A DNA stretch of 64,000 nucleotides from the NCBI RefSeq assembly GCF_003589595.1, contig NW_020653337.1, positions 4,095,630 to 4,159,629 of the forward strand, written 5' to 3'. The stretch is from Hyposmocoma kahamanoa. Lineage: Eukaryota > Arthropoda > Insecta > Lepidoptera > Cosmopterigidae. A model generated the notes under the pieces. The model was given only the letters and a program-made list of their open reading frames with translations, did no database searches and had not been told where the DNA came from. Below are positions 32,371-43,299 of the stretch, in pieces. A program made the translations under genes and the position numbers. How positions within the stretch are numbered: position 1 is the first letter of the stretch; every line of letters begins with the position of its first letter.

Positions 32371-33573
32371 TCATTTAAGTTTTGACTTAAATAGGTTCCT
32401 AGACTCCTGCATTCTTTTATATACAGGCCCGTATCTAGGTTTGCCACAGTACGCCCACTCTAAAAAATAAAGTCGTGCCTCTCTGAGATACACAGCAATA
32501 TATTTATTCCATACGATTACTCGTGGTTTTTTATTTGATATGTGCTTATATTTAACTATATTACTCTGTATTGCTACTTTTGACAGAATATCTATAATTA
32601 ATCCATACATATCATCTAACATTTTTCTATGCTGTACATTGTTACACATCTTGTCACTACACCTATTTAATTCAGGAGGAAAATTTACATCTTTAAAATT
32701 ATTAAAACAATAATTTGTATATAAATCGATCTGCCTCTCATCTCTCTCCCCCCATACAATTTCACTTTTTTGATTAAAATTTGTTGCAATTTTAGGCCTA
32801 AGGATGTTTAGGTTACATTTTAATATCACGGGATAGTGATCCGACCAGGATACGTCATATTTTACATGCACATCCTCTACTGAACTTCGTACGGCTTCCG
32901 ACACTACACAGTGATCAATCCAACTTCTAGTCCCATCTATGTCACTCTGGAACGTATACGTATCTGATGTTTCACCCAACCAGTCCAAATCAACACACCT
33001 AAAGTTTTGATCTACGCAAAAACTACGCAGTTCATCACCAAATCTTTTTCTCATATTCGCATTAAAGTCCCCCAGAACAAACACAGAGTCGACACTACTT
33101 TCTTCCACAATGGCATGAATTTCACCTAAGCACTCTGAAAATTCAACTAGATTATCTAACGAACCACTGACGTCAGTAGGCATGTATACTGTAAATAACA
33201 GAAACGATCTGTCAGCTATCTGCACCTTTATGGCCGCCAAACGATCACTACTGCACACAATAACTGACACATTATTAAATACACTCTTGCGCCATAAAAT
33301 CGCAACCCCCCCATACGGACGCCCCCGCAGTACACCTTTCGACGTATCCACAGCTGATTTTCCTGTAAATGCAAAATCAGGGCTGATTGTACCTAATATG
33401 GGTATATCGTGAGGCAATAACCAAGTCTCTTGAAGGCAGACAAAATCAGCTGATTGGCATAACAATCTCACACTATCAATCGCTTTAGTTACTGATTTAC
33501 AGTTGTATGTACAAAATGTAGTGTTATATAGTGATGCATTATTGTTATCCATTATTTTTAATACCATTTTCAT
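32371..33573 (-). pseudogene. LINE apurinic-type endonuclease domain
   Basis: 400 residues before a TGA. Motifs of the EEP/APE endonuclease appear in order: TYNCKSV near 22-28, FVCLQETWLLPHD near 44-56 (catalytic E), GRPYGGVAILWRKS, YMPTDVSG, FVLGDFNANM, SWIDHCVVS and SWSDHYPVIL (SDH motif). The domain nicks target DNA to prime reverse transcription. The later part (about 270-400) links to the polymerase. The start is the first ATG after 33621; there is no room for an ORF1, so the element either lacks it or is slightly 5'-truncated. Confidence 0.9.
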
Positions 33574-33621
33574 TCCTAATTAATTCTTTCTGTTCGTTCT
33601 GTTCGTCTTTTCTAATGTAAA

Positions 33622-33628
33622 ATGTATT
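33622..33628. repeat. target site duplication, 5' side of LINE
   Basis: ATGTATT, identical to 30640-30646. Confidence 0.85.
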
Positions 33629-33639
33629 GATACCCTTTT

Positions 33640-33890
33640 TTTGTTTAGCAGAATGGGCCTAAATGATCTACATGGACCATTCGCATGGGTTCTGTGGGCT
33701 TAGGGATTGGATATAATTATCACTCCTTTTTTCCATGGTCATGGTTGTTTCCATAAGCACAGTGGATACATGAATATACATGTTTTCGCACAAAATGAGT
33801 CATTTTTGGGAACCCATAGTTTTCTTTTATCAAATCCATACATTTCTGGAGGCCACATGCAGTATGTAGGATCCTGCAAACGGCGTCTCC
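33640..33890 (-). pseudogene. Gypsy-type integrase, N-terminal part
   Basis: The minus strand reads GLQKCMDLIKENYGFPKM, HFVRKHVYSCIHCAYGN (two of the zinc-ligand cysteines of the HHCC finger), then after stops PIPKPTEPMRMVHVDHLGPF, which holds the first catalytic aspartate. This is the start of the integrase whose remainder is at 30030-30639. Two tandem stops and one more after the HVDHLGPF block show decay. The 5' side is cut off at about 33895 by repeat R1. Confidence 0.82.
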
Positions 33891-33895
33891 GGCAC

Positions 33896-34203
33896 TAGCC
33901 CGGAGAGCTAGTAGAGGATGTCCTAGATATCGTCCAGCCCCTCCAGCTGCGTAGGTTTCTGAGAACTGGAGAGACGCTTCAGCGTCGGGAGGTGAGCGTG
34001 CCTACAGCTCCATCACTAAAGAGGAGATTGCTAGTGGACTTTAGAGTCAACGGCTTGGCAGTGGCAACCGTTAGTTGCGCGGTGCAGTGCGCAACGGGAA
34101 GTGAGCGTGCCGACAGCTCCAGTACCTATCTGAAAAAAAAGGAAGGGTGCTATACGTGCACCCGGGGCAGTTCACCCAAGGCACAAGACCTTTTGAGAAC
34201 ATA
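33896..34203 (-). repeat. dispersed repeat R1, copy 2
   Basis: Reverse complement of 8881-9165. It retains the internal duplication (GTGAGCGTGCC at about 33992 and 34101). It truncates the Gypsy fragment at 33895. Plus-strand frames here have no recognised domain. Confidence 0.7.
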
Positions 34204-35004
34204 GCCACATGTGAACATGTGTCAAAAATGTTTTTATGCGAAATTTCATAACTCATAAACACATAAACAAGTCGATCGGAGAAGTGGCAAAAAAAACAAT
34301 ATTCGTTTTATGACTGAAATCACGACACTAATCGGGAAAAAAAACTTACGGTTTTTAACCAGTTGAACAGGTGTCCATCAAACATTGCTAAGAAATATCC
34401 CAATTAATTAGCCTGCAAATTAAAAAAAATTTAAATTATAACATCCCTCTTTTCGCATCGGTAGCTAAAAATAAAAGATGGCAGCCCTATTGAGTCGATT
34501 TAACTCGGCCGTACGGCGAACTCGGACGGTGGACGACTGCGATAATTTCCTTACCGGCCTACCGTCTACGCTCAAACAGTTTGCGGTATATTGTGTTCAT
34601 TTCCCTTGCTATCTACCTATGTATGTTTGTTTCTGTACAACACATTTTTTGTAAATCAATATTAGAGTTTGGCACTGCTCCTTACGGCACGTTTAGAGGA
34701 AACATCATAATATAGGGACAGAAATAAGCACAGAATAATGAATACAGTAGAAGTGGTCAGTTAGCATCACACGCGTGCCAACAGTAGGCCTATTTTTAGA
34801 AGAAAACTAAAAACTCTAGCTTTCTCTTTGTAAGTAGATTTATTTACATTTATCGTTTACAATATTTTTTCTTAAATAAGTATTAAAGGTAGAATCAACC
34901 CGAATAAGCCGTATGGAGCAATGTATAATAACTTTGTGTATTAAATTTATGTTAAATTTTCGTAAAAGGCGAATTTAGAACATCTACATTAATGTTATTA
35001 TACG
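34204..35004. other. unassigned spacer
   Basis: No recognised motif. A GC-richer patch at 34480-34580 with CGG-rich words has no coding match. Confidence 0.4.
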
Positions 35005-36274
35005 TGGGGCGCATATAAGTTTCCGGAACGAAAAGAAAATAATGCTATAAATGGTCAGAAATGAATTTAATGTTTCTCAAAATATTCTCCGTTAGCGTTA
35101 ATGCACTTTTTCATACGAATAAACCAGTTTTGAAAACATTTATGCCATTCCTCCGTGACAATCTCTGAAACATATTTTTCATACTCGTCGATAGCCTGTT
35201 CAGGTGATGAAAATCGTTGACCGCGTAACTGGTTCTTAATTTTTGGAAATAAATAAAAGTCACAAGGTGCCAGGTCTGAGGTTGGGTTGGGAGGTGGGGT
35301 TGGCTCATAAGGTCAACGTTATTGACCTTAAAAAATTCATTTATATGTCTGGTCGTGTGAGACTGGCATTATCGTTGTGCAAGATGATACGGTGTTTACG
35401 GTTATTTTTGTTTAAATGGTCGTGTACCAATCATTATTCACGGTACAACGATTCTTCAAAGCAACAGTAACCACGTGTCCAGTTTTATTAAAAAAAGAAG
35501 CAATCATCCGCTTAGAGGCACTTTGCACGCGTCGTCATTTTGGTTGGTTTCGGCTCATCTCGAAAGACCCATACGCTCGATTGCTACTTTGTTTTGAGAT
35601 CGTAACTATAAATCCATGTTTCGTCACCTGTTACTATGTCCCACACCAAATTTGACGCGCCTGTGTTGAATCTGGTAAGCATGGCATTGCACCAATTGAC
35701 GCGATCCGTTTTTTGAGCCTCAGTCAGATTGTGTGAGATCCACCGAGAGCACAGCTTTTTCACACCCAAATGTTTGTGTAGTATTGATTGTATTTGACTC
35801 ATGCCTATGCCTAAAGATGCCCAAATGTCATGGTACGTAACATGCCTGTCTGTTTTGATCATACGGCGCACAGTATCGAATGTTCACAACAGTGGACGGG
35901 CGACCATCACGAAATTCGTTACTGAGATTTACACGACGCCTTTGAATTTTGCAAACCAGTTATAAATAGTCGTCTTGTATGGTGCTTCATCGCCAAAAGC
36001 ATCGCCAGAAGCAGCCGAGTGAAGCTCCTCTGAGCTGTTAACCTACACTTAAAGTCATAGAAAATCATACTACGAACATTTTCATTACTTAAATCCATGG
36101 TGATGTAGACAACCAATTTCTAAAATGACGTAAACAAACAATGTAAAAACAAGTGACAGTCAGATGAAACAAATTGTATTCTACGGCCAAAGAGTTCCAT
36201 TTCCAAATGTTGTAATTACTTTCTAAATATTGTTTATGTAAGTGGCCAGTTCCAGAAATTTTTAGGGCGCCCTA
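35005..36274 (-). mobile_element. mariner transposon, Mos1-like family, copy 1
   Basis: The left end (TGGGGCGCATATAAG) and right end (read in reverse, TAGGGCGCCCTAAAAAT) are related to the start of the copy at 61515 (GGGCGCACTATAAGTT). All three share GGAAC about 10 bases further in. Length about 1,270 bp. The transposase on the minus strand is broken into several frames. TA-rich flanks are consistent with mariner targeting, though the exact bases at the ends are uncertain. Confidence 0.85.
35040..36116 (-). pseudogene. mariner (Mos1-like) transposase, multiply disrupted
   Basis: Start at 36116: MDLSNENVRSMIFYDFKC and LTAQRSF, the first helix-turn-helix. Then 35871-35584: RHVTYHDIWASLGIGMSQIQ, KLCSRWISHNLTEAQK, GDETWIYSYDLKTK (first catalytic D). 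The C-terminus in another frame carries DFYLFPKIKNQLRGQRFSS and CINANGEYF near 35100-35240. Several frameshifts and stops. The GDETWIYSYDPKTK motif and HNL instead of HEL are typical of the Mos1/mauritiana-type branch, from memory. Confidence 0.82.
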
Positions 36275-36770
36275 TATAGATGCTGATACATTGTGTTTTT
36301 TTATTATATATTACAAAAGGCGACCTCAATACTCAATATATTTATTGCAAGTTGATTGATCGCTGTGTTCGTTACCGCGATCTCGTCAACTATAACTGAA
36401 ACGCATATGGAAGTCCTCGTCAAAACGAATCGTATGAGCGCAATCAAAAGATAGCTGCTGTACACTGTTGAGGAGTTCCTCTCATCTGTCTGCCATTACC
36501 ACCATCTGATCAGCTCTAGGTCTCCATAACATTTCATTTTTAACCGGTTTCAAAAAGGAAGAGGTTCTCAATGCGACTGTATTTTTTTGTATGTATGTTA
36601 CGCGATTAATCGCCGGATTAATCGATTAATTTCTGAATTGACTTTGATGATTCTTTTTTGTTTGAAATTGTATTTGAAGAATATATTCCACGTCTAAGGG
36701 TGGCAAACTAGGTTTCGCGCATTTTCCGGTAACCGATTTCAATAAAACTTGGGCAATAGACGTAATTCCA

Positions 36771-37020
36771 AGATTTCTGCCGCTAAGCAGTAATGTAAAC
36801 ATTACTGCGTTCCGGTTTAGAAGGGTAAGGGTGCTGGTGAAATTACAGGCACATGGGACTTGTCAACTTATGTCTCAGGGTGACGGGGGCATTGGCAGTG
36901 CTCATAAGATTTTTGCAATTTAAAGCTCTGAGTGGCACTGCCACTGTTATGGATAGGTGTGTCGCTTACCACCAGGTGTACGACTTGTTCGTCCCGTCAC
37001 TTCTCGTCGACCATTACAAA
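36771..37020 (+). repeat. R3 dispersed repeat, copy 5
   Basis: From TTTCTGCCGCTAAGCAGTAA through GGCACATGGGACTTGTCAAC and TTTAAAGCTCTGAGTGGCAC to CGACTTGTTCGTCCCGTCAC. The first ~60 bases are missing. Confidence 0.8.
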
Positions 37021-37024
37021 CAAT

Positions 37025-37513
37025 CATGATCGCTGATGCATTTAGACTTTTTGGGATGAATGGTAGAAATAAATTCGCGATATTTAGAATAAAACATTTT
37101 AATATAAATTACCGGGAACAACCCATACTACCAAACCATTAAGGCTAAATTATCTGCAATATCCATGCACGTATTAGATATATGAAACCTTTCTCGTACC
37201 AATAAAGAAACATCGTATATAATTTTCGGTGATAACCATAGTTGCTTCTCTAGGGTTGGCAATGAAGCGGTTTTTTTTATCGATAGTTTTTTTCTATTAA
37301 ATACAATACAAATACTGTTAATTGCATTTAAGGACAAATTATATAATTATAACTTTTCCGGAAAGAGACATAAAGATCCTATGAATGAAATTGGTCGATA
37401 ATTTATTTCTTAAACTTGAGAGTTGTAAACTTTCACATTTATATTACGGTGCATTATTAAAATAGTTAATTACTGATGATTGAGTACTTAGTTTTTTCGC
37501 TAAATCGATGACT
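37025..37513. other. unassigned AT-rich spacer
   Basis: Nothing recognised. Confidence 0.45.
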
Positions 37514-37828
37514 TTAGGGTCGAAACACAAAACTGAGATGCGACGTCACATCGCAGAAAACCACGAACTCGCACGACTCATCGCAAGAATTTGCGAATTG
37601 CTCCGCATCGCGCACTCCAGTGATGTCAATTTTCTATACTTTTTTATCAACAACAGCAGTGCAACACTCTTTTTACGATCCATCTCTCTACCGTGTCTAA
37701 AAAATACGTTCAGTACGATTGATGATCGTCGAAGGAAGTAACAGTGAGATGCCTTGCCGCACGAAATCGCATAGCAGGAATTCGCATCGCGCCGATTCGT
37801 AGTTTTGCGTATCGACACGTAGTTATTA
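37514..37828. mobile_element. MITE with GTCGAAAC-type inverted ends, copy 1
   Basis: The left end TTAGGGTCGAAACACAAAAC is mirrored at the right by GTTTTGCGTATCGAC. Internal words GATGCGA/TCGCAT and GAATTTGCGAATTG recur at both sides. A partial second copy lies reversed at 49770-49842. No coding capacity. No clear target duplication. Confidence 0.55.
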
Positions 37829-38539
37829 TTATTTTAGAGCGAGTAACACCGAATGAAGGAGAGAGAGAAGAAGAAGTCTGACTGGTCGCCGGTTGTGTTA
37901 TACACTTACAAACCCATTGACTCTAAAGTTAACTAATTTGACGTTATTGTTCACCGTTGGCTTAACGTATTGATAACGAAGAATGAATACACCAATTATC
38001 AAATAATTCCTGACACAATTAGTGACGACGGTGTTTCCCTCAACGTCTCCCCTTACGTCTTATTCCGACATATACGTAATTTGTTTCGTATAATTCGAAT
38101 TATTTTTATGACCTTCATGTGACAAATGTTCTTTTGACGTATAATTACATATCGTACTAAGGGTACGATAAAAATAAAATATAAAAGTTAGGGTACACAA
38201 CATTGGTTGATAGTCAATCCAAGAATTTAATCAAAACATGCATCCAATTTATCAATACCACAGAAGAACAACAAACATGGAAGTGTCTTAAGACGAGGTA
38301 TGTCAAGCCTAGGTTTTAGGAGTTGAGGTGTGGGAGGGGGTCGCCTCTCGCGTCTCGCAAAGAGCGCGCTCTAAATTAATATGTATAAAATAAGAACAGG
38401 CCGAGCCAATTTGACACAGATCCGACGTCGACAAGCGCCCGAAGGCGCTGACTGACGGGGTATTGGGCGAAGCATAATGTATACTACTTCGCACCCAATT
38501 GTCAACAATGGACAAGTTGTTTTTTGGACCTTACCTGTT
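37829..38539. other. unassigned spacer
   Basis: No recognised motif. Patches at 38320-38460 are somewhat GC-richer. Confidence 0.4.
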
Positions 38540-38760
38540 TCTGTCGATAATCGGTAACGTGGTAGTGAAATTAGATGTACTTGTCAACTGGCGGGACTTG
38601 TCAATTTATGTCTCAGGGTGACAGGCGTAGTGGCATTGTCCCTCGAATCTTTGCGATTTAAAGCTCTGAGTGGTACTCAACTACTACGGATAGGCGTGTC
38701 GCTTGCCACCAGCCACATGATTTGCTCGTCCTGTCACTTGATATCATAAAAAAAATAAAG
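38540..38760 (+). repeat. R3 dispersed repeat, copy 6
   Basis: Contains GGGACTTGTCAATTTATGTC, TTTAAAGCTCTGAGTGG and terminal GTCACTTGATATCAT plus A8. Confidence 0.75.
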
Positions 38761-38764
38761 ATCC

Positions 38765-39430
38765 TTATTATTTGTCGATGTATTTAAAGGATATTTATCA
38801 CAACACTACGTACTGGGTACCGACCCATTCCATTAGGGCCTGTCCCGTTTGTTGCGAGCATTGTTTGTCATTTGACACCACGCAGCCTTACGGACACAGA
38901 TGCGAGGCAATTGGGAATACGGGACATGAATTTTCGTGAGTTTTTCGCGTGATGAGTTGCGAATGGGGTAATCAGTTGATTAGGGTTGCGATGTTTTTGT
39001 TCCGATGTGTTTTCTTTTGTTTTAAATACTTTTTTTTTTACAAAATATTACATTATGTTTTTTTTAATATTATTTAATAAAATTAATCAAAGTCAAAGAC
39101 AGAAAACAATTATATTTAAGGTCATATGTATATTTTGTAACTCGCTGTCCGCTCCGCCTGTGACCAAATTCTTGCCCGTTACACGGTCTGCGTATAACCA
39201 GACCTACGTCCCATTATTTCTTCCATTACGAAAACACAAATCGAATCCTATTTCGGAGCGGCTTGGCTCCTGCCAAGGAGGCTTCTATGCTTTTTGTTGG
39301 TGACACTCCGATACAAGTTTAATTTTCAGGGTTTACTCAAGAACGGCGACAGAATAACGGAATAAATTTAATTAACAATTTAAATGCTTTCAGCGAAAGC
39401 CTCCAGTGCCTGAAGACTGACAGCAATAAG
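38765..39430. other. unassigned stretch
   Basis: A 106-codon plus-strand frame at 38986-39303 has a hydrophobic start but no recognised domain. A short inverted pair (TGTCCCGT at about 38842, ACGGGACA at about 38920) could be a tiny MITE. Confidence 0.35.
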
Positions 39431-39767
39431 AATATATAGGAAATGAAACTATTTTTCCGGATTTAAATCGCGTATATTTGTTTTTTGCCCTTTACAGGTC
39501 CCATGGTCACAGTTGAATGAGGTGGTACAGTCTTCAATCAGTTATGTGTAATATTAACGCAAACCACCCTATTTTTTCACTATAGGTACAATAGTTATTA
39601 ATTAAATACCTTATTTATAATTTTACAAAGAAAACATTCCAATTTACGCTACATTAAGTTTTACAAATTATTTTATTGAATGAATTTTTATTAAGTTCAA
39701 TTTATTATTTATTAATAATAGAAATTAGAATAAACTAAAACATATTAATTAGTACTACAGTTTTATG

Positions 39768-39988
39768 TCTGTTTGGGATTTTTCATCAGAGGAAATACTG
39801 GATCCCAAACTGGTGGTACGGAGAAATCATCTTCCCTGTTGAAATTATAATGTTTTTTAATTTCAATGGCCTCTCGCAGCATCCTGGGTAGATAACGGAC
39901 TTCTTTTGCAAAGGACCTGGGGTTTGTCAAACGTCATTGAATGTGTAGGTTTATCCATGACATGCTCGCAGACTGCAGACTTGTTTAC
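39768..39988 (-). pseudogene. Penelope-type GIY-YIG endonuclease, C-terminal end
   Basis: The minus strand reads NKSAVCEHVMDKPTHSMTFD; after a frame change, RSFAKEVRYLPRMLREAIEI, KKHYNFNREDDFSVPPVWDP. The order (N)KSA-x-x-EH, H-x-(M/I)-x-F(D), R-x-(L/M)-REAIEI-x-KH, NFNRED and W-x-P is the C-terminal half of the GIY-YIG endonuclease of Penelope-like retroelements, including the catalytic glutamate region (REAIEI). The GIY and YIG motifs and all of the reverse transcriptase are missing. Confidence 0.75.
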
Positions 39989-40201
39989 GTAGATATATAT
40001 ATATAATTAATTAATATGTCTTAGTTTATTCTAATTTGTAAAACTTAATGTAGCGTAAATTGGAATGTTTTCATTTTAAAATTAAAAATCAGGTACTTAA
40101 TTAATAACTTTTGTAACTATAGTGAAAAAATATGGTGGTATGCATTAATATTAGATATAACTGATTAATGACTGTACCACCTCAGTCAACCGTGACCATG
40201 G

Positions 40202-40229
40202 GACCTGTAAAGGGCCGGAAACGTCGGTT
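40202..40229 (+). other. hammerhead-like CTG...GAAAC motif in Penelope repeat
   Basis: CCTGTAAAGGGCCGGAAACG resembles the hammerhead core order CTGANGA, short stem, GAAAC, and sits where Penelope-like terminal repeats commonly carry hammerhead ribozymes. But the first box reads CTGTAAA, missing the conserved G and A, so self-cleavage is not expected. The same word occurs reversed at about 13858 and 39489. Confidence 0.3.
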
Positions 40230-40299
40230 TGTTTGAAAAAACAAATTTACGCGATTTAAAACCGGAAAAATAGTTTCATTTCCTATGTGTAACAATCGC

Positions 40300-43299
40300 G
40301 AAAACCTAAGAACTCAATAACAATATAGTAAAAGATAGAGACCTCAGATTCAATGCCTAACTGATGACGTGCTGCAGGAAAGAGAAGGTAACATCTCGTA
40401 AGCGAGAGTGTTTGTGCTATTCGTAGCCGTTTTGAATTATCGTCTACGCACAATTTGTAGCACTTCGCTGTGATTGCTACGAGCGACAAAAGAAACTTTT
40501 GGGATTTTTATTGCTAAGTTTGTTTGTTGCAAGTATCATAATTATATATTGTTTATGTTTGTTGTGTTTACTCTATTACAGGTTTTGACAGAATATCAGG
40601 GAGGGTTATAATATATTCGTATATTATTTGACTTGTCTTTATTCATTTGTTTCTTTAATATTACTTACTACACACCACGGCATATTTACCAAAACAAAAA
40701 AAAGTGATTATGAAAATTAATAACTTTTTTATTATCGATAAAAAGATCGATGAAACACTACGATAACTCCTTTAGAACTGAGTGAACTCGAACCAGCGTC
40801 TGTTGTCTAACCGTGGCTATCTTTGTGTCAATAATAATAATAACAAACTAGTGGAATTTTTTTTATAAAAAAATATATGAGTCATGATTTTCAATAAAAT
40901 ATAATAACATTTATATTTAAATAAACACGAATTAGACACAAATAAACAATTAAATGTACATCTTTGAACATTTACCTACTACAGCCTTATTCAAGGTTTA
41001 TTGACAAAAAAATCTAAATTAACAAAATGCATAGTTTCCTCTACAGACGCTGGTTCGTATCCTGTTATATAGAAGGACTTTTTCTTCGTGTTCAATAATT
41101 ATAAAAAATGCATTTTTTTATTTTGCATGAAAGCAGAAAACGGCTGAAAAATTGTAACACTTTAACATTTATTATATCAAAGTTTATTAAATAAAAAAAA
41201 ACTAAAGTGTGCGACTCTTATAAGAACGCAAAATCAACCTCGAACCATTCGACAAACCTGAATTAGTAGGAAATTGAAACAAATGAATTAAAAAATGATA
41301 GTCGACAAATTTTTTATTTTCATATCAGACCTAACATAAAAAAGTAAAATAAGCCACCAAACTTTTGAAGGTACTGCATTGTTCTGTGAATTTACTAGTG
41401 TTCCGCTAAATTTGCCAGAGGGTGTGTTTTGTTATTTCTGTCATTTTGTTATTTTCTGTAATTGTCTGTGATTTACGTGATTAAATAATCGAATTTTATT
41501 TTTTGTTATTTTATTTCAGCTGAAATAAGGTTACAAATTTTCGAAATAGTATAAATAGTATAATATAATATAAATAGTTATAGTTGTTGCTGAAAAATTG
41601 TTTGTTCTAGAAATACAATACAATCAGAAAGAAATCAATGCTCATTAGGTTTACAGATTTTATTTCTCACTAAGAATTTTCATTCACTTAACATGAGAAA
41701 AAAAACTAAATATAAGTACAGTTGAAATATCGAACGACAAAGATAAAAATGATTGTACATTAAGTGGGTAGTTGCTTATTTAAACGTGAGTTGGTTGGTT
41801 GAATCGCTAACGTGAATATTGCTATACACAATTAAGAAAGATATATAGAACGGACCAAACTAGAAGCGACATGCAAGTAGTTTAATTAGGACGAAACGTT
41901 TGGTAAGTTAAATTATTTTTTAAATATATAAATATTATATTCTCAATTCTATTAATATTATATCAATGTTCATTAGTAACTTATATAATACAAAAGCATG
42001 TGTACATAATTCAGTTCGAAGCCTTTTTATAAATGTACTTTAATCCTTGACAACAAGTTACATAATCATCTAAGAATGGAACCCCATGTCTTTAAATCTG
42101 CCCCTGTCAGTCCGTCAGCCTCCTAGTGATTCGTAGCAACTCAGCGTCAAAGAAGGTCAATGAAATAACACTTATTTGTCTGAAAATCGCAACAGTACAA
42201 CTGTCATTTCGCTATTTGGCACATGGTTACCATCCGATCGGATTTGTCCGGATATCTCCGGCATTTCGACCTCCTGTTCCGATTTTGTTAAGATTTTTCG
42301 GCTTAGAGTAACAATTATCAGAAAAAAAGGAAAATTTTGACGCTTGTCCTTCTCTGCTGCCGCGTAAGACAGATTTTTGATTTTGTTTTGTTACTAAATG
42401 TCCAGCTTTTGCAAATGTCTTGCTTTTTGTGCGGACTGTTCACATTTTAGAATATTAACCCTACATGGAGCTCCTCTACATTACAAAAAAAAAAATCTTG
42501 TGTACGTAGTTGTAATATCCTCTTTCTGAAAAGTCAGTGAATAACATTTTATAGCAAATTATTGTTAGAAAACCTTTCACGGCACATTTTTATGACTCTC
42601 AGGGATTGAACCCCGGGACTATTTGACGACAGGCTTTATTTCACTTTTATATTACGTAACGCGATTTCGACGGTTTATATTTTTACGTCGGACTTTATGA
42701 CCTATAAATGTTTGAGTTAGTGGAAAATTTAATCTACTACGGTTTTTTATTGACTTTAATGAATTAATTTAGTTCTTCATTATTTAAAAGCAGGCTCTTG
42801 TAGGAGAAGTAATCGCCTGCTATCACTGTTCAGCGCCCTTACTATGCTTCGCAAAATGTTTGGACCTATTCTGTTTTTATTTTGTTTTTTCTTTATTTGT
42901 TTTTCACAAAATTCGTGTTTTAGTTATTTTTTCTAATTTTGTTTATTGTTACTTTATTTTTTTTTCACAAAATTCATGGAGATAAATTTTGCGCAGTGTT
43001 TATTGGAGGTATCGATTTGATCTAAATAACTTTATCCAGGTCTTTCCCTTGCTTCTCTTTCTTTCAATCTTCCCTTCTAAATTGCTACTAAATTGTATTT
43101 GATGCCCAAACATCTATCTCCTACTGTTTTCTATTGTCTTTAATAAGCTTCTCTTTCCTGCACTATTATTAATACTTCTTCTTTGGTTTTTCTTTCTGTC
43201 CTGCGGGTTTCTTCTACTTTTCTCTGTGTTTACTCACATCCCGCTACCATAACATGTCTTTTAAAACAAGAAATGGAACTTCATATATAAACGTAGCAG
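40300..43299. other. long AT-rich stretch with faint SINE relics
   Basis: No gene recognised. Weak family B SINE halves may be present at 40750-40815 (minus; AGACGCTGGTTCGAGT) and 41040-41105 (plus; AGACGCTGGTTCGTATCC). A B-box-like GGGGTTCAATCCC lies at about 42612 on the minus strand. Otherwise only poly(A/T)-rich DNA. Confidence 0.4.

Larger units (their letters stand above)
30647..33621 (-). mobile_element. LINE (CR1/L2 group) inserted in Gypsy integrase
   Basis: A 2,975 bp non-LTR element on the minus strand with endonuclease and reverse transcriptase, no ORF1, and a 3' end of ATT-type repeats (30647-30672) instead of poly(A). The 7 bp ATGTATT flanks it on both sides. On each side lie parts of one integrase, so the integrase was the target. 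Stops at 32371-32373 and 31667-31669 and a frameshift near 31855-31880 make it inactive, but the damage is light. The clade (CR1, L2 or Daphne-like) is uncertain. Confidence 0.9.
39437..40286. mobile_element. Penelope-like element piece with long inverted arms
   Basis: The arms 39437-39752 and 40006-40286 are inverse copies. They share TAGGAAATGAAACTATTTTT, CCTTTACAGGTCCCATGGTC, GAAAACATTCCAATTTACGC and TACATTAAGTTTTACAAATT. The roughly 250-base centre carries a GIY-YIG endonuclease C-terminal fragment of Penelope type. Penelope-like elements often have terminal repeats (pseudo-LTRs) in direct or inverted order, so these arms are probably such repeats. Shorter relatives lie at 13795, 59725, 60443 and 63285. 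A foldback DNA transposon that captured the fragment is the alternative. Confidence 0.65.

Noticed and set aside
38842..38925. TGTCCCGT/ACGGGACA as MITE ends
   Set aside because: Only 8 bp of convincing symmetry and no second copy seen.
38986..39303. 106-codon frame with hydrophobic N-terminus
   Set aside because: Hydrophobic start comes from poly(T)-rich DNA; remainder has no domain and no other gene signal.
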